Source of the DNA: Thozetella sp. PMI_491
Taxonomy: Eukaryota > Ascomycota > Sordariomycetes > Chaetosphaeriales > Chaetosphaeriaceae
Reading direction: 5' to 3'
Length of the DNA: 64,000 nt
Assembly (NCBI GenBank): GCA_021432635.1
Contig: MU270091.1
Coordinates: 186,001 to 250,000 of the forward strand
In this document: positions 1-10,670 of the stretch, piece after piece
Numbering within the stretch: the first letter of the stretch is position 1
Layout: every line of letters starts with the position of its first letter
Position numbers and translations under genes: made by a program
The notes under the pieces: model-generated
What the model was told of the DNA's origin: nothing
Databases searched by the model: none
Seen by the model: only the letters and a program-made list of their open reading frames with translations

Positions 1-1
1 G

Positions 2-1351
2 GATGATGCTCTCCTCTTCCAAACATCAATTCATCCCGACTGTCGTGGGGCTCTCCCGGTCCGTATATCGCCCAAAGTGATAGCTGGGGACCTAGCAGGT
101 GCTTACTTCTCACAGGCCACTGTCGTCCTTAAGGAGTATTACGGCGACGAGTTAGGCACAAGCGCAATTTTCTTGAACGAAGTGGCAGTCTACTCTAATC
201 TAAGAGAGGAGTCATTTGACGAAATTGTCAAATATTACGGTTCCTTCCGTCAAGTCGGAGTGAACACACTCATCCTAGAACAAGCAGACGGGGGCACCCT
301 AGCAAATTTCTTCGAGCGAACAAAGCCTATTGAACGTCCCGAAGATCGACTCTACTTTTGGAGAGAATTTCTAGGCCTCCTGAGAGGGCTTGACTATATT
401 CATAATTTCCAACCTCTCGACGGAGACTCGGCCGGTTCATCTGATGCGGTGTCAGTACAGCGCCAAAACCATCTGAACACAACTGAATGGCTCTAACTTG
501 TCTTTAGGATCCATCAGAACATCCGGCCGCAGAACATTCTTGTCTTTAAGGGCGAGAGCCAGAACCCATATGATGTACGCTTCAAGTGGACTGACTTTAG
601 AAGCGCTCAGGTTCCCCGGTATTCGACCAAAAAGTTAGAGTTGGAGGGCAATGTTATGTACAGTGCGCGCAGCTAAGTGAAATATCCTCGGAGCCTTCGA
701 GCAGTGCTAATCGCGATTTCTCTAGGTGCTCCTGAATGGGTCACCAGAGACGTGGTTATTCCCATTCGAGATCTTGCTCTAGGGCCGAGCGACATCTGGT
801 CTTTTGGAGCGGTCGCTAGTGAAACGCTCATATGGTCGATCTTCGGGGAAAGAAAACGAGGCGAATACCAAGATCTACGCTCTGAAGAGCACAGCCGCAG
901 TTCATTCCGCAATGATCGTTACGAAGGCTGCTTTCACGACGGGCACCTCCTACTTAAGATTGTCGAACAGATGCACGCCACCGCACTTAACAGCACACTC
1001 CAGGGTGACAATCTTTCCCCGATAATTAGCTCCTTGATCTTGGATAAAATGCTTGTCGTAGACCCGAAAAAAAGGCCAGACGCGATTGAGATCTACAATC
1101 TATGGTTAACGTTATGCCCTTCGGGATCCGCTATCGTGGAGACAGACAGCCCTAGCACTTCGTCCGACCCGCCCCCCAAGGCTAGAACGACGAATATGGA
1201 ATACTCTATTGTCGAAGGCTACCATATTGCAAAGAGAGATTTGCTGAAGTGGTTAGAGTGGCGGTTCAGGTCCTGGGATAATTCCTCCCAGATAAAGGTA
1301 AAAGTGAGTGATACGCTGCAGGGCGTCTTGCCCAAGGGTTTCGACGAATAG
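2..1351 (+). CDS. Protein kinase-like (pseudokinase) protein, 5' end outside the window
   Basis: Three exons fit one frame: <2-450, 508-671 and 726-1351 (412 residues to the stop). Intron 1 is GT-AG (donor gtcagt at 451). Intron 2 appears to use a GC donor (gctaag at 672) with a normal AG at 724-725. Kinase landmarks occur in order: VLKEY with the beta3 lysine, an NEVAVY helix-C glutamate, the hinge LILEQADGGTL, HQNIRPQNIL in place of HRDxKxxN, TDFR in place of DFG, SAPEW, and SDIWSFGAV, followed by DPKKRP. Because the catalytic Asp of HRD is Asn and DFG reads DFR, I infer weak or no phosphotransfer. The gene runs off the left edge, so any N-terminal domain is unseen. Further 3' exons are possible, but none is convincing. 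Alternatively the gene is decaying. Confidence 0.65.
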
Positions 1352-2760
1352 CTGCTAACCGCGGTAGGCTAGAGATGGTGATTGGATTGTGGTTGCACCG
1401 GAAGCGCTTACTGTTGTAAGTAATGGTCCCATTGAGTGTCCCGAGCCCTCAACAAGGCATGCCTGCTTTGCTATTGTTATTGTTTTCTTTTTAGGTGTTT
1501 CTTTTCTCTTTTTTTAGACAAAATAATTAAAACCAGGTTGGGGGCTGACAATATCTTGAAGAGCGATTTAAGGACAATCAAGAAGCAGCTGGCAAGGGGA
1601 GTTGACTGGCAGGCGCCAGAGGAAGAAATGGACAAATAGATGAAGAATATATCCAATTGACTCAGTGCTCTAGCTGCCCCGGCCCGCGGACACTTTACCA
1701 GTTATCCTCGGTCACTATCCTAGGCAGCTCGCCATCCTAGTATTAGAAGCGAGATTTCCTTAGCTCACTCCCGTCCGGGTCCCCCGGATCACAGAAGCTT
1801 GTTAACCGACCCAATACCCGGTTCTGGTACTCTCCCAATTCATGGCTGCAATGTGCTTTGTAGGCTGTGACATGGCAGTGTTCAACCCGCAAGAATTGGT
1901 CAGATTATCGGAGTCTACTCTTTGCGGGCCCAAACCTAAGGCAATTGGTCGCGGGCCAAGAGCCGAGAGCTTCGGTTGTTCTCTACTACTTCGAGAAGCA
2001 TAGGGAGGAATCAATAGCCCTCGCTGAAGATTATTCTTGCCAATCTGGTAACAACGGCGTACACTCTCAGGTGAGATTTTGGAACCCCCCAAGCAAAATT
2101 CGGTCGAGCTGGCCCTTGAGCACAAGGAGAATGGCTGAGATATCATCTAGACTATGAGATATGGTTAGTTCGGCCAGACATTGCCAAGTCGTATAGCCTG
2201 GAGCTTCCCCATTGCAGTGATGGGTCCAGTAAAAAAACCAATATTCCCGGTTAAAACGATAAACTAATCGGTAAAACATAGCGGGTGTCCCCTAAAGGTT
2301 CCCATAATCGTGTGGGACACGCACAACACAACTGTAGTGGCGATTGAATCCGATGTATTATCCCTGGCCAGGCGATAAGTGACACTCTTCACGGTTATGT
2401 TAATACTTTACTCAGGAATAGTACAGCGCAAGTATCTAGATAACCTCAAGCTTTGTAGTGCTCTACTAACTGGTCAATTTGAAACCAGCTTCCAGCTGTT
2501 TCGATCTCCCGTGGCGACGTCGCCGGGGCCTATATGTAGTTCGCGTGCCGGACGTATTAGTGGACTCACGCTCGTATGCCCACCGGTCTGCGTGAAGTTT
2601 CCTTGATATGGATGATGCGTAGATCCCTCCGCGTGGAAACGGCAAGCGTCATGAGTTGCAGATAATAGCCACGAGGCATTGCCATTTGCCAACCGTAATA
2701 AGTCAAATCTTGTTGGCCCACAACAAAATGCCAATAGCAGGTAGCAGAAGTGTGGTGGCC
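1352..2760. other. Intergenic, no supported gene
   Basis: Only short overlapping ORFs in several frames without recognisable motifs. A pyrimidine-rich tract near 1470-1510 is the only compositional feature seen. Confidence 0.5.
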
Positions 2761-3339
2761 TTATTTTGCGGTGGGAGTCGGGCGAGCCGCCATTTCAGTG
2801 CTTGCTGTAGAGATTAGACTTAAGTTGGACACATCAACATCTGCTACTGCCACATCGTACCCACTCGGCACGAGGAAGGCGGCCTCGATTAAAGAGCTAT
2901 TTGTATTTGGAGTTGGCTGAGATCCATTCATCGCGGTATCGAAAATCGCGACATTTCCAGTCCAGCCCGTTGGGACAACCACGGCTGCCGCCCCTCCCTG
3001 GCTGATGGTGCCAGGTTCATTGTCACACCAGATTGGGGATGGCCCGCCAATGTTGGAGGCATGTGAGGTGATGCTCGGCCCGCTCTGGCGGTTAATGATA
3101 GCGATTGTTAAGTACTCAGGGCTTGGGTCGATACGGGGCTTCAGGGCTCTTTCAGTCCGTGCGGGGGCTGTGGTCACTGTGTGAGCATAAGCGATGGCTG
3201 AGTGTACTGTGTGGTGTACTGCGGATTCGAAAAGTACATATATCCCGCCAAAAATGTACTTGACGGGGTTGGTTTGGGTATCCAAAAACGGTGGGTCTGG
3301 GCTTCCATTTTCGGAAGGCCCAAATACTAAGAGTGTAGT
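2761..3339 (-). pseudogene. Relic of a small secreted-type fungal protein
   Basis: The minus frame reads through a stretch (about 3130-2800) with the look of a widespread fungal extracellular protein: NRQSGPSITSHASNIGGPSP, then VVVPTGWTGNVAIFD, then SLIEAAFLVPSGYDVAVADVDVS. In relatives I remember, the DVDVS segment runs on into a cysteine-containing tail. Here it ends in an unrelated low-complexity sequence and a stop. No in-frame ATG with a signal peptide is visible upstream; the open frame begins at a non-ATG codon. I therefore read it as a truncated or frame-shifted copy. The family assignment is from memory of sequence flavour, not from a search. Confidence 0.4.
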
Positions 3340-3342
3340 CAA

Positions 3343-3817
3343 GATTTAGTGGCCTTATATTCCGTACTCCGTACTTTGAGCTTTTAATTGCTTGACAAGG
3401 TGGGTCAAGATAGATAGGGTTTGATTGGCTGATAAAGGTGGGCCATGTCAGTCATGTAGGGCCAAAAGAAATCGGAACCCTCAACTTCGACACAAACATT
3501 ACAAGACTGAGGTAACGCTAGAGTTATTTGTTTTTTTTTAGTTGCTGTAGTGGGAATTTTATACTTTCGGCAAGCATGTGGGACTCATCCTGCATATGGG
3601 CTTTGGATAAGACCCCGACAAGGCTGAGAGTGAATGTACCTGGCAGCGTGGCTTAGAGAGCGCGTCCACGCCAAGAGTGACGTCGTGTTGGTGTGGCACG
3701 GACTTCTCACGCCACAGCCCCAACATCGAACCTGTAAGAACGCAGATCTCGGACGCGTCGTGAACCATCTCACTAGTTCATCTTACTCTGGCGAGCTGGC
3801 CACACCGCAGCATCAGA
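3343..3817. other. Promoter-side intergenic region
   Basis: Lies between the secreted-protein relic and the start of the Zn2Cys6 regulator. It has a short T-rich run near 3530-3540. No gene is supported; ORFs here overlap in both strands and lack motifs. Confidence 0.4.
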
Positions 3818-5489
3818 ATGCCGAAACGGCCAAGTCTAGGGTGCATCACTTGCAAGTAGGCAGGCTCGCCGCACCGTAGACGCTGGGACTGGCTGATCGT
3901 CTCGTAGGGTCCGTCGCGTTAAATGCGACCAGACTAAGCCGGCCTGTCGGCGGTGCCAGGTCACAGGACGACAGTGCGACGGCTATCTAGACGGCAATGC
4001 AAATCTCTCAGGCCGCGCCTTGGCCGCTGCGGCCCGCAATCAATCTTCGGTCGCCCCCTTGTCACAAGTTCTAACGTCAGTCTCCGCCCGTCGCCGGCCT
4101 GGCGACAGCATGCTATTCGACCTCTTCCGCATTCGCACCGCGCCGACCTCGGCCAAGTTTATGCCCTCACAATTCTGGACACACGAACTGCTGCGGCTCG
4201 CCCACTCTGAGCCCGCGATATGGCATGCGACACTCGCGCTGGCTGCGTTGCATCAGCGCTGGGAGACAGCAGAAGCCTGGAGAATTCCACACAGCAGCCC
4301 AGCTCGCGATGGTGGAGAGGATGGGCCTGGAGCCTTGACGCGCTTAGCCGAGGAGCACTATGCACGCTCCATCTCACTGACGCGCGGCATGACCTCCTCA
4401 ATTCCCGTACTAACTCTCAGTCTGGCCCTGAGCACGGCCGCCAACTTGATGGGGCGTCTGGACCAGAGCCGCATGCATCTCATGGCAGGGCGCCGAATCC
4501 TGGTCCAAGAAGGAAAGACAGAACGGACACAGCGTGCAGCTGAGATGATGCTGAGGCTCGACTTTGAAGCTATGACCTTTAGCGAGCAAACTGCGCCGTA
4601 TCAGTATGAGGACACTGAACCGCTCAGGCGTCTAGGATTCAGCGACTACGGCAGCCTAGAAAATTACGAGGACGCTGCTGCGGCTCTCTTCTCTTTGATG
4701 CGCATCATGATGCTCGTTGGTGAGATACCGACGATGGAAGCTGGGGTGATCACGGAAAGCTTTCTCTTAGACATTCAACTGTGGGAGCAGGGCATGGCAC
4801 GCCTCGAGGCCATGACGCCTCCGACAGATGAGAACCTTTTGCCAAGGATGTCGCTGCGCATGTACCATACACTCTTCCGCCTCTTTTCTCGTGGAGACAT
4901 GGACTCGTTTCCCCAGACGAGGCTTGACGCCCACCTCGGTCTTTTTACGCGGACCCTGACGCTTACGGAAGGGATTGTGCGAAGGCAGAAGCTAGGCGCG
5001 GCAACACTAACGCTAGAGCCGGGCGTAACCATGGTTTTGTGGATGGTAGGTTCAAAATGCAGACATTCTAGGGTTCGACGACGCGCCCTCAGCCTTCTGC
5101 AGAGTCTAAGGAGACAAGAAGGGCTCTGGAGGAGCGATGCTGTTGCGGCGATCCTTTCAAGGGTGATTGACATAGAAGAGAGCGGGGGCGGGGGCAGTGT
5201 TTCCGTCCCGAGCTATGACTTTGACTGGACCAGTGAGGAGACCGAGGAGGAAGTCAGAAGGCTGGAAGAAGAGATAGCCAGGCCGTGGGACGCCTGGTCT
5301 AGCCCAGAACTAAATATCCCCTCATACGAAACCTGGGAGGATGTCAGTATCCCGCCAGAAGGATGCAGGATCAGAGAATTCGGTGCGACATTGTCGACGG
5401 AGAGGGGCTGCCTAACCTCAAAGTTTTACATGTCGTCGGAAGATGTGTCGAAGCCGGGGCCTGTGAGGGAAGAAGTAGCTTGGTTCTAA
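3818..5489 (+). CDS. Zn2Cys6 (C6 zinc cluster) transcription factor
   Basis: Two exons, 3818-3855 and 3908-5489, encode 539 residues. The 52-nt intron interrupts the zinc cluster after CITCK, which is why the long open frame alone seems to lack a DNA-binding domain. The spliced N-terminus has six cysteines at residues 9, 12, 19, 26, 29 and 36 (C-x2-C-x6-C-x6-C-x2-C-x6-C), with basic residues VRRVK between Cys 2 and Cys 3, as in Gal4-type binuclear clusters. The rest is mostly alpha-helical with a WHATLALAALH segment, as in fungal-specific TF domains that act as regulatory middle regions. A nuclear regulator is expected; its target is unknown. It stands alone, with no adjacent pathway genes. 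The start ATG at 3818 is only nine residues before the first cysteine, normal for this class. Confidence 0.85.
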
Positions 5490-5941
5490 AGCGATTCGGC
5501 TTGCGGGCCTAGTTGCGTATTATGCTAATAACCGTCCCCCAATCTTAATGCCTCTACGCCTCCTTTGAACCCCCTCTCAAGCAGTGCCTGAGTGTCCAAT
5601 GTCGTTCTTTGCTCTAGTGCCATTCTAGGAGGCGATTATCCTCCGGTCACTTGAGTAAAAAAACGCGTCATCGGGCAAGGATATTCAGTTAGGAGCAAAG
5701 TGGCTTCGAGGAAGCCTTGCATTGGCAAGTGCATAGCTTTCAAGGTATTGTTTATGTAAACATGGCATGGTATCATAAACAGACTCTGACTATCCATCCA
5801 TTCATGTCCCAGGACAGACAGGGCAAATCAAAGCTCGCAGTTCGCTTAACAATAGCAATCCAGTGGCACGACACGCCGGCGTGCCTCCTCAGATGGCTTC
5901 AACGCTACTTGGGTATCGTTATCGCGGCGCCTGTAATAATC
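5490..5941. other. 3' intergenic region
   Basis: Shared 3' flank of two convergent genes (the C6 regulator on plus, the 70-aa protein on minus). No additional gene is supported. Confidence 0.4.
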
Positions 5942-6236
5942 TTAATAGAGTCCCACGAGAATGTCACCACGGACTCGGGCCGTCAAATGAACTTCAGCCT
6001 CAAGGTCCAACTTAATGCCCACGGTCAGGACTGCAGGCCTCAGACGGCCCTGGTCGTCGACTGCGCCTTTGAGAAGGTTGCCTGCATTGGGGGTGACACG
6101 CGTTAATCCGTTGCCCAGAAGGCTGACGACAGCACACACGAGTGTCGGCGAGGGATATCTTACCAACAGCTCCGTTTGGTCTCCCTGAGAGGTTGGGCAT
6201 GGGAAGACTCCTGCCAGAAGGACCCTCGGCGGTCAT
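5942..6236 (-). CDS. Small 70-residue conserved-looking protein
   Basis: Two exons on the minus strand, 6164-6236 and 5942-6081, split by an 82-nt intron (gtaaga...atgcag), give a 70-residue protein starting MTAEGPSGRSLPMPN. The N-terminal half is polar, Gly/Pro-rich and probably disordered. The C-terminal half, after a GRLRP turn, is an alternating hydrophobic/charged stretch (VGIKLDLEAEVHLTARVRGD) that should form beta strands. I recall similar short endings in uncharacterised fungal proteins, but no function is known to me. Support comes from clean splice sites, frame continuity and a codon-like composition. The upstream region (6240-6660) is CT-rich on the coding strand, as in fungal promoters. 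Confidence 0.6.
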
Positions 6237-9200
6237 GGTGGTCGGGTAGTTGGCACTGGAGCTTCACTTAGCGGAGTGATCCACAGATAGTAACAAGCGA
6301 GAGCAATCAAGTGCTTACGGGGCAGACATGTTTTTTTCGCTGGTTTGTTCTTAGAGTGGGACGTGTAGGACGTGGTCTTATTGCGCGGGAATGACGATGA
6401 TCTGCTGGTCGTCTTTGCTTGTCTGATTCGTATTAAGTTGAGGAAGAAATTGTGGAGGAGTGGGAAGAAGGCTCTGCTGAAAAAGAAACGAGGAATGCTG
6501 GATAGCGGACGTGTCGCTTCTTTATGTCTTCTCGAGTCTGCTTGCCAGGAACATGAGACGAATCCGACCATAGCCTGGTATGAAACCCGGCGGATTACCT
6601 CGTGGTCTTCTGGGGGCACCAAACGAATGTTACACTGGAGGCCGTGCACACATCTGCTCTAGGCGGCTACAAGGAATAAGGCACTTCAGACGATTTAGTG
6701 GGCTTTCAGACCCGTAGAGTTGGATTCACGCGTGTAGTTTGATAACTTCTTTTATGGCGCCATGATGGGTGGTGGGGCAGGAGTCAAACGGGTGCGTGCA
6801 CGTAGCAGGTCTTTACCAGCATCTTACCTGTCCCGGTCCTATGTAGATCGATTGTGTAGAAAAGAACAAGAGTCGCTACGATAATAATATTTGTCAGCCG
6901 TTACATCAAAGAAAGCATTGAGAATGGCTTCAAGATTGCCTACCAGTAAAGAGCGCAAGGCATGCACGGCAACAGCACAATCTTGGATCACGATAATAAC
7001 GTCGGTAGGTAATCAGCAAGCTCCTGAGGTCGAATTTGATGGTCAGTGAGTGGTGCCATAAGCTTGGCCGTCAGTGGTGCCGAGTCCTAGACGCGCTCCC
7101 GATAAGGTTAGTGTAATGCCGTTGTATCACCCCTGCGGATCATCGCACGATTCGCCCGCTAGTGAAACCCACAGGATATGGAGGTGCATCGATGCTAAGC
7201 CCACTGACACCCTCGAAGCCAGCCACGGCCGAGCCGCGACTCCTTCGGATTTTTGAGCTGCGTGCTGCAGCCCGATCCCTGATCCCTGGTGACACCTATG
7301 CGTAGATCTCCCGCCGAAAGCTCGAGAAAACATCAGGCAGAAGGAGGGAGGAGGGGGAAGGGGCTGTCGGAGGTAGCATCAAACCAGCCAAAATTAACGT
7401 ACGATGCCAATTCGCACAGCACTTTATCAGTCCATGTTACTTAGCCACAGGGGACTTCCCAGCACCTGTAGCCCCGCATCAGCCCACAGCGCGTTACGCA
7501 ATGAGGCCTAGAATACCTCACTGCCACTGCAACGTAGATGGATTCGAGTATCTGGTAAATCATGACATAGAATATAGAATATAATTATGTTTTTCGATTA
7601 GATATGTGACTACGAACTTTACCTGTAGCTTCTCTAGTTCCCGAGGTGGTATGTAACAGAGTGTTTACAGCCAAGTGAACAAGCACAATTGTCTCGCACG
7701 GCGGACACCATACCCAGCACCTTCGGCACAATTAATAAATCAAGCAAATCACACGGCAAAAAGATTGATGGGGTGTGTGCACGGAAGCGCGCGGAGGCGT
7801 ACGGAGCCGGCCATCTGGTGGGCCCACGCCGGCCGTATAACGTTGCCCGGATCGCCGGTTCGGCGCACATCTGCACTGGACAAACCAGCACCACGGCAAA
7901 CCTTTGGCGCCGGGAGCCACGAACTACTTTCTGCCTTGCTTAAGGATACCTAAGTGATGTTCTCTATACACTTAAACTCTTTTACGCTCCCTTGCATTAA
8001 AGCTAAAATGCATTAGGGGTATATATCACCCTTCAACATGAGAGAAAATTTTCAAACCCTACTTTGCCTAGCAACGTCACACGCGGATCCTCAGCGCGTT
8101 ACTATGAAGATTGTCAAATTAAGGGCTCAACTTCGACGAATAGATGTTCGAGTTGGCGTGTGGCGGCTAGGCAGCTGTCGCAAATCCACTTACATGTCTC
8201 AAAGACCCATCTATCCATCACACAAGGCTACCAGTGCAGCCTAAGGACGAGGAGTGGTTCGAGGACTGGGCTTTACATCATGTAGTCTAGTAAAACTTAC
8301 TAGGATTTAGTCCATCCGTACAAGATGGCAACAATACTCCCCGAGATACACCTGGCAAGGCCAGGAAGACCACCGAAGTGTTTTCCGACAAAGCCTGACT
8401 CGTCGCAGGCGGACTTGCAGGACCGCGAGCACTGTACTAGGGTGCTTGAGCATCTTTGGCGCCATTCGAATCGTCGATACTGGGGAAGAGGTGCTACATC
8501 GTGAGATCAAAGGATGGGAGGGGTAACGGCGACTCGCGACACGAAACTACACCTGCATTCTCCAACAAGCACAAGATGGATGAGCGCATACTTACCGGCT
8601 CAACGCAGACGATGCTAACAAGTTCTTCTCGGCGGACGATCGAGCACAGCAACACTGCACCAGAAGCAGCCCAGCCCTCAAACATAGAAAGCAGCGGACT
8701 GAGTATCTGCCATTATTGCCGAAATAACCAGAACCTTTATCAAGGATCCGATATGGGGAACGGAAACTGTCAGTCGCCGCGACTACAATCGTCAATCGTC
8801 GCATCCCAGGCGGAGCCGTCTCAATTCGCAGGAGTGGCGGAAGTAGCGGCGTGTGTGGCTATAAGACCGTGACCCTCACCAAGCTTTACAAAGCAATCAC
8901 GCATATTCATCGAAATAGGGGATAACACAGACACGCCGAAATAAGGCTTGACGCACGCTCTCTAGATCAGAATCAAGCCAACAGCCAGGCGTGCCAAGAT
9001 CGACAGTGACAAAAACACAAGAACAGCCGTAACCTGTTCCTGCTAGCTTATCTGAGAATCTCAACTGGTGCCATTCTATCGACTGTGGGCATCCCTGGAG
9101 GTCGAATCCCGAAGGTTGGATCCCAAAGGTATTCAAATCACGCTGGCTAAAAGGAGGGGGTGTAGAAAACCTAGATGCTCGTCTTCAAAAAAGTAGCACA

Positions 9201-9614
9201 GGAATTGCAACTGCGCAGTATCGTCTTTAGGCACCTTAATCATTAGTAGCAAAGGGTATAGCAACAGTAATTTGTGAGCACGCTTGCAAAATTGCACCTG
9301 GCTTTATAAATTGTCTGTCTTAAGCTGATGCTCGGGATGCGCGGGGTAAACCCCGCCCACAGCTGTGTTGGGAGGCCTGCAGGCCGCATTCCGACGCGTC
9401 GATGTTTTCGCTACAGAAAACGGCTCTCGCCCGGTCCCGAAAATCTCTGCAGTCCCAGCCGAGATGCAACGGTGTGGCATTCCTGTCCTTTGGGTTGTAA
9501 AAGACGCGGTCCATCTGTGCGAGGACTGCGGAAAGGTGCTAGTCGATTTAGGCGTTCGGCTCGCTGGGAGCGCTGAAGCTACGCTGCCGCCCGCGCTTGG
9601 CGAGAGACGGCGAC

Positions 9615-9919
9615 CACGTGCAGGGAGCTTGGCGATGTGGGTGGTAGGTAGCAGCCGACGTCTAGCGTGCTCGGCAAGGTACCCCGGATGGCTGCCTACC
9701 ACCTTCTGGCGTCATAGCTAGTACGGTAGGCCTAGCTGCCGCACTAGGATCTATCAGCCAAGGAAAGCCAAGTCCAACTCCCATGGCCCGCCGGCGCGCC
9801 AGCGTCGGGGGTGCTGCTAGTAGTATGAAGCACACATACCTAGGTGACGATTGAGAGAGCGCAGCCGGCCCGAGAGATGCGTGACGAGGCCGCGGTCGCC
9901 GCAGTCTTGTGCGCACGTG
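9615..9919. promoter_or_regulatory. Two CACGTG motifs upstream of the acid phosphatase gene
   Basis: CACGTG occurs at 9615-9620 and 9914-9919. The second lies in GCACGTGGG, which matches the known high-affinity site of the bHLH phosphate regulators Pho4 (yeast) and NUC-1 (Neurospora). The distance to the ATG is 0.75-1.06 kb. Phosphate control is inference from motif plus gene type. Confidence 0.3.
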
Positions 9920-10485
9920 GGCCCTTCGCCCCAACGAGGCAGGATCGCCGGCAGACTGCCGGGCCATCCGTTCCTAGGCCCGCGCGGAGGGCAGTATTCC
10001 GGGAAACAGTTGGGTCGCCCTGCACCTGCATTGCTTTTGCGGGCACTGGGTGGGCGGGAGACGAGTGGCCGCGAAGCAGGGCGAACGATCCCCCGCGCCG
10101 CCCCTCCATCTTTCGCCTGCGGATCCTTCGGTGAGCGGATTTTGAACTGTGCCTCCGCGCTATAGCCGATATGAGACGACTCAATGCAGGTCTTGTCCTC
10201 GGCCGTGGGCTGGTTCCAGCTAAGGCTCCGCCGGGGCAGCCTGTCGATCGCGGAACCGGCACCCTGGACCTGTGGTATTCTCACGCAAGTCGCACGCGAG
10301 GCCCGGCTCGGTCCCAGCTGGGTAGCTAGGTGGCTTGGTTTCCCAGGCACATGGGGTGAGCTGCAAGCTTGATTGACCCGTTGCTCGACGCCCGCGAGCT
10401 GATGCGTCATTCCGCCTGTAGCTCTCGACCTACCCCTCCTCCGTGGCTGGGGAGCTCGGGCAGCTCGCTTACCTTCCTTTTCGGC

Positions 10486-10492
10486 TATAAAA
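10486..10492 (+). promoter_or_regulatory. TATA box of the acid phosphatase gene
   Basis: TATAAAA in a GGC-TATAAAAG context, 179 bp before the ATG at 10671, in otherwise GC-rich DNA. Confidence 0.45.
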
Positions 10493-10670
10493 GCTTGCTT
10501 TACTCTAGCGGCCCTCGGAAGCAAGGGGGGACGCGTGTTGATTTTGGTCCCCGTCGCGGTTCCGTAAATTGCCAATTGTCGTGCTTGCAGCCGGGTATCA
10601 AGCTAGCTATTCACTTGCCTCTCGCTCCTAGCATACTGATCCGCCTCGACACCGTAGTGCCCGACGAAAG

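Larger units (their letters stand above)
6237..10670. other. Long intergenic region, no firmly supported gene
   Basis: No ORF shows a domain, signal peptide or convincing splice pattern. A minus-strand frame at about 8897-9136 (with GYGCSCVFVTVDLGTPGCW) is protein-like but lacks an ATG and may be a relic of a small secreted protein. From about 9.35 to 10.6 kb the DNA is GC-rich and gives long overlapping ORFs in all frames; these look like composition artefacts. The last part is the promoter of the acid phosphatase gene. Confidence 0.45.

Noticed and set aside
7634-8872. Several 60-138 aa ORFs on both strands
   Set aside because: Overlap one another, lack signal peptides, domains or splice partners.
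9817-10575. 252-aa minus-strand ORF and overlapping ORFs upstream of the phosphatase gene
   Set aside because: GC-rich composition opens all frames; the protein is Arg/Pro-rich with no domain or splice logic.
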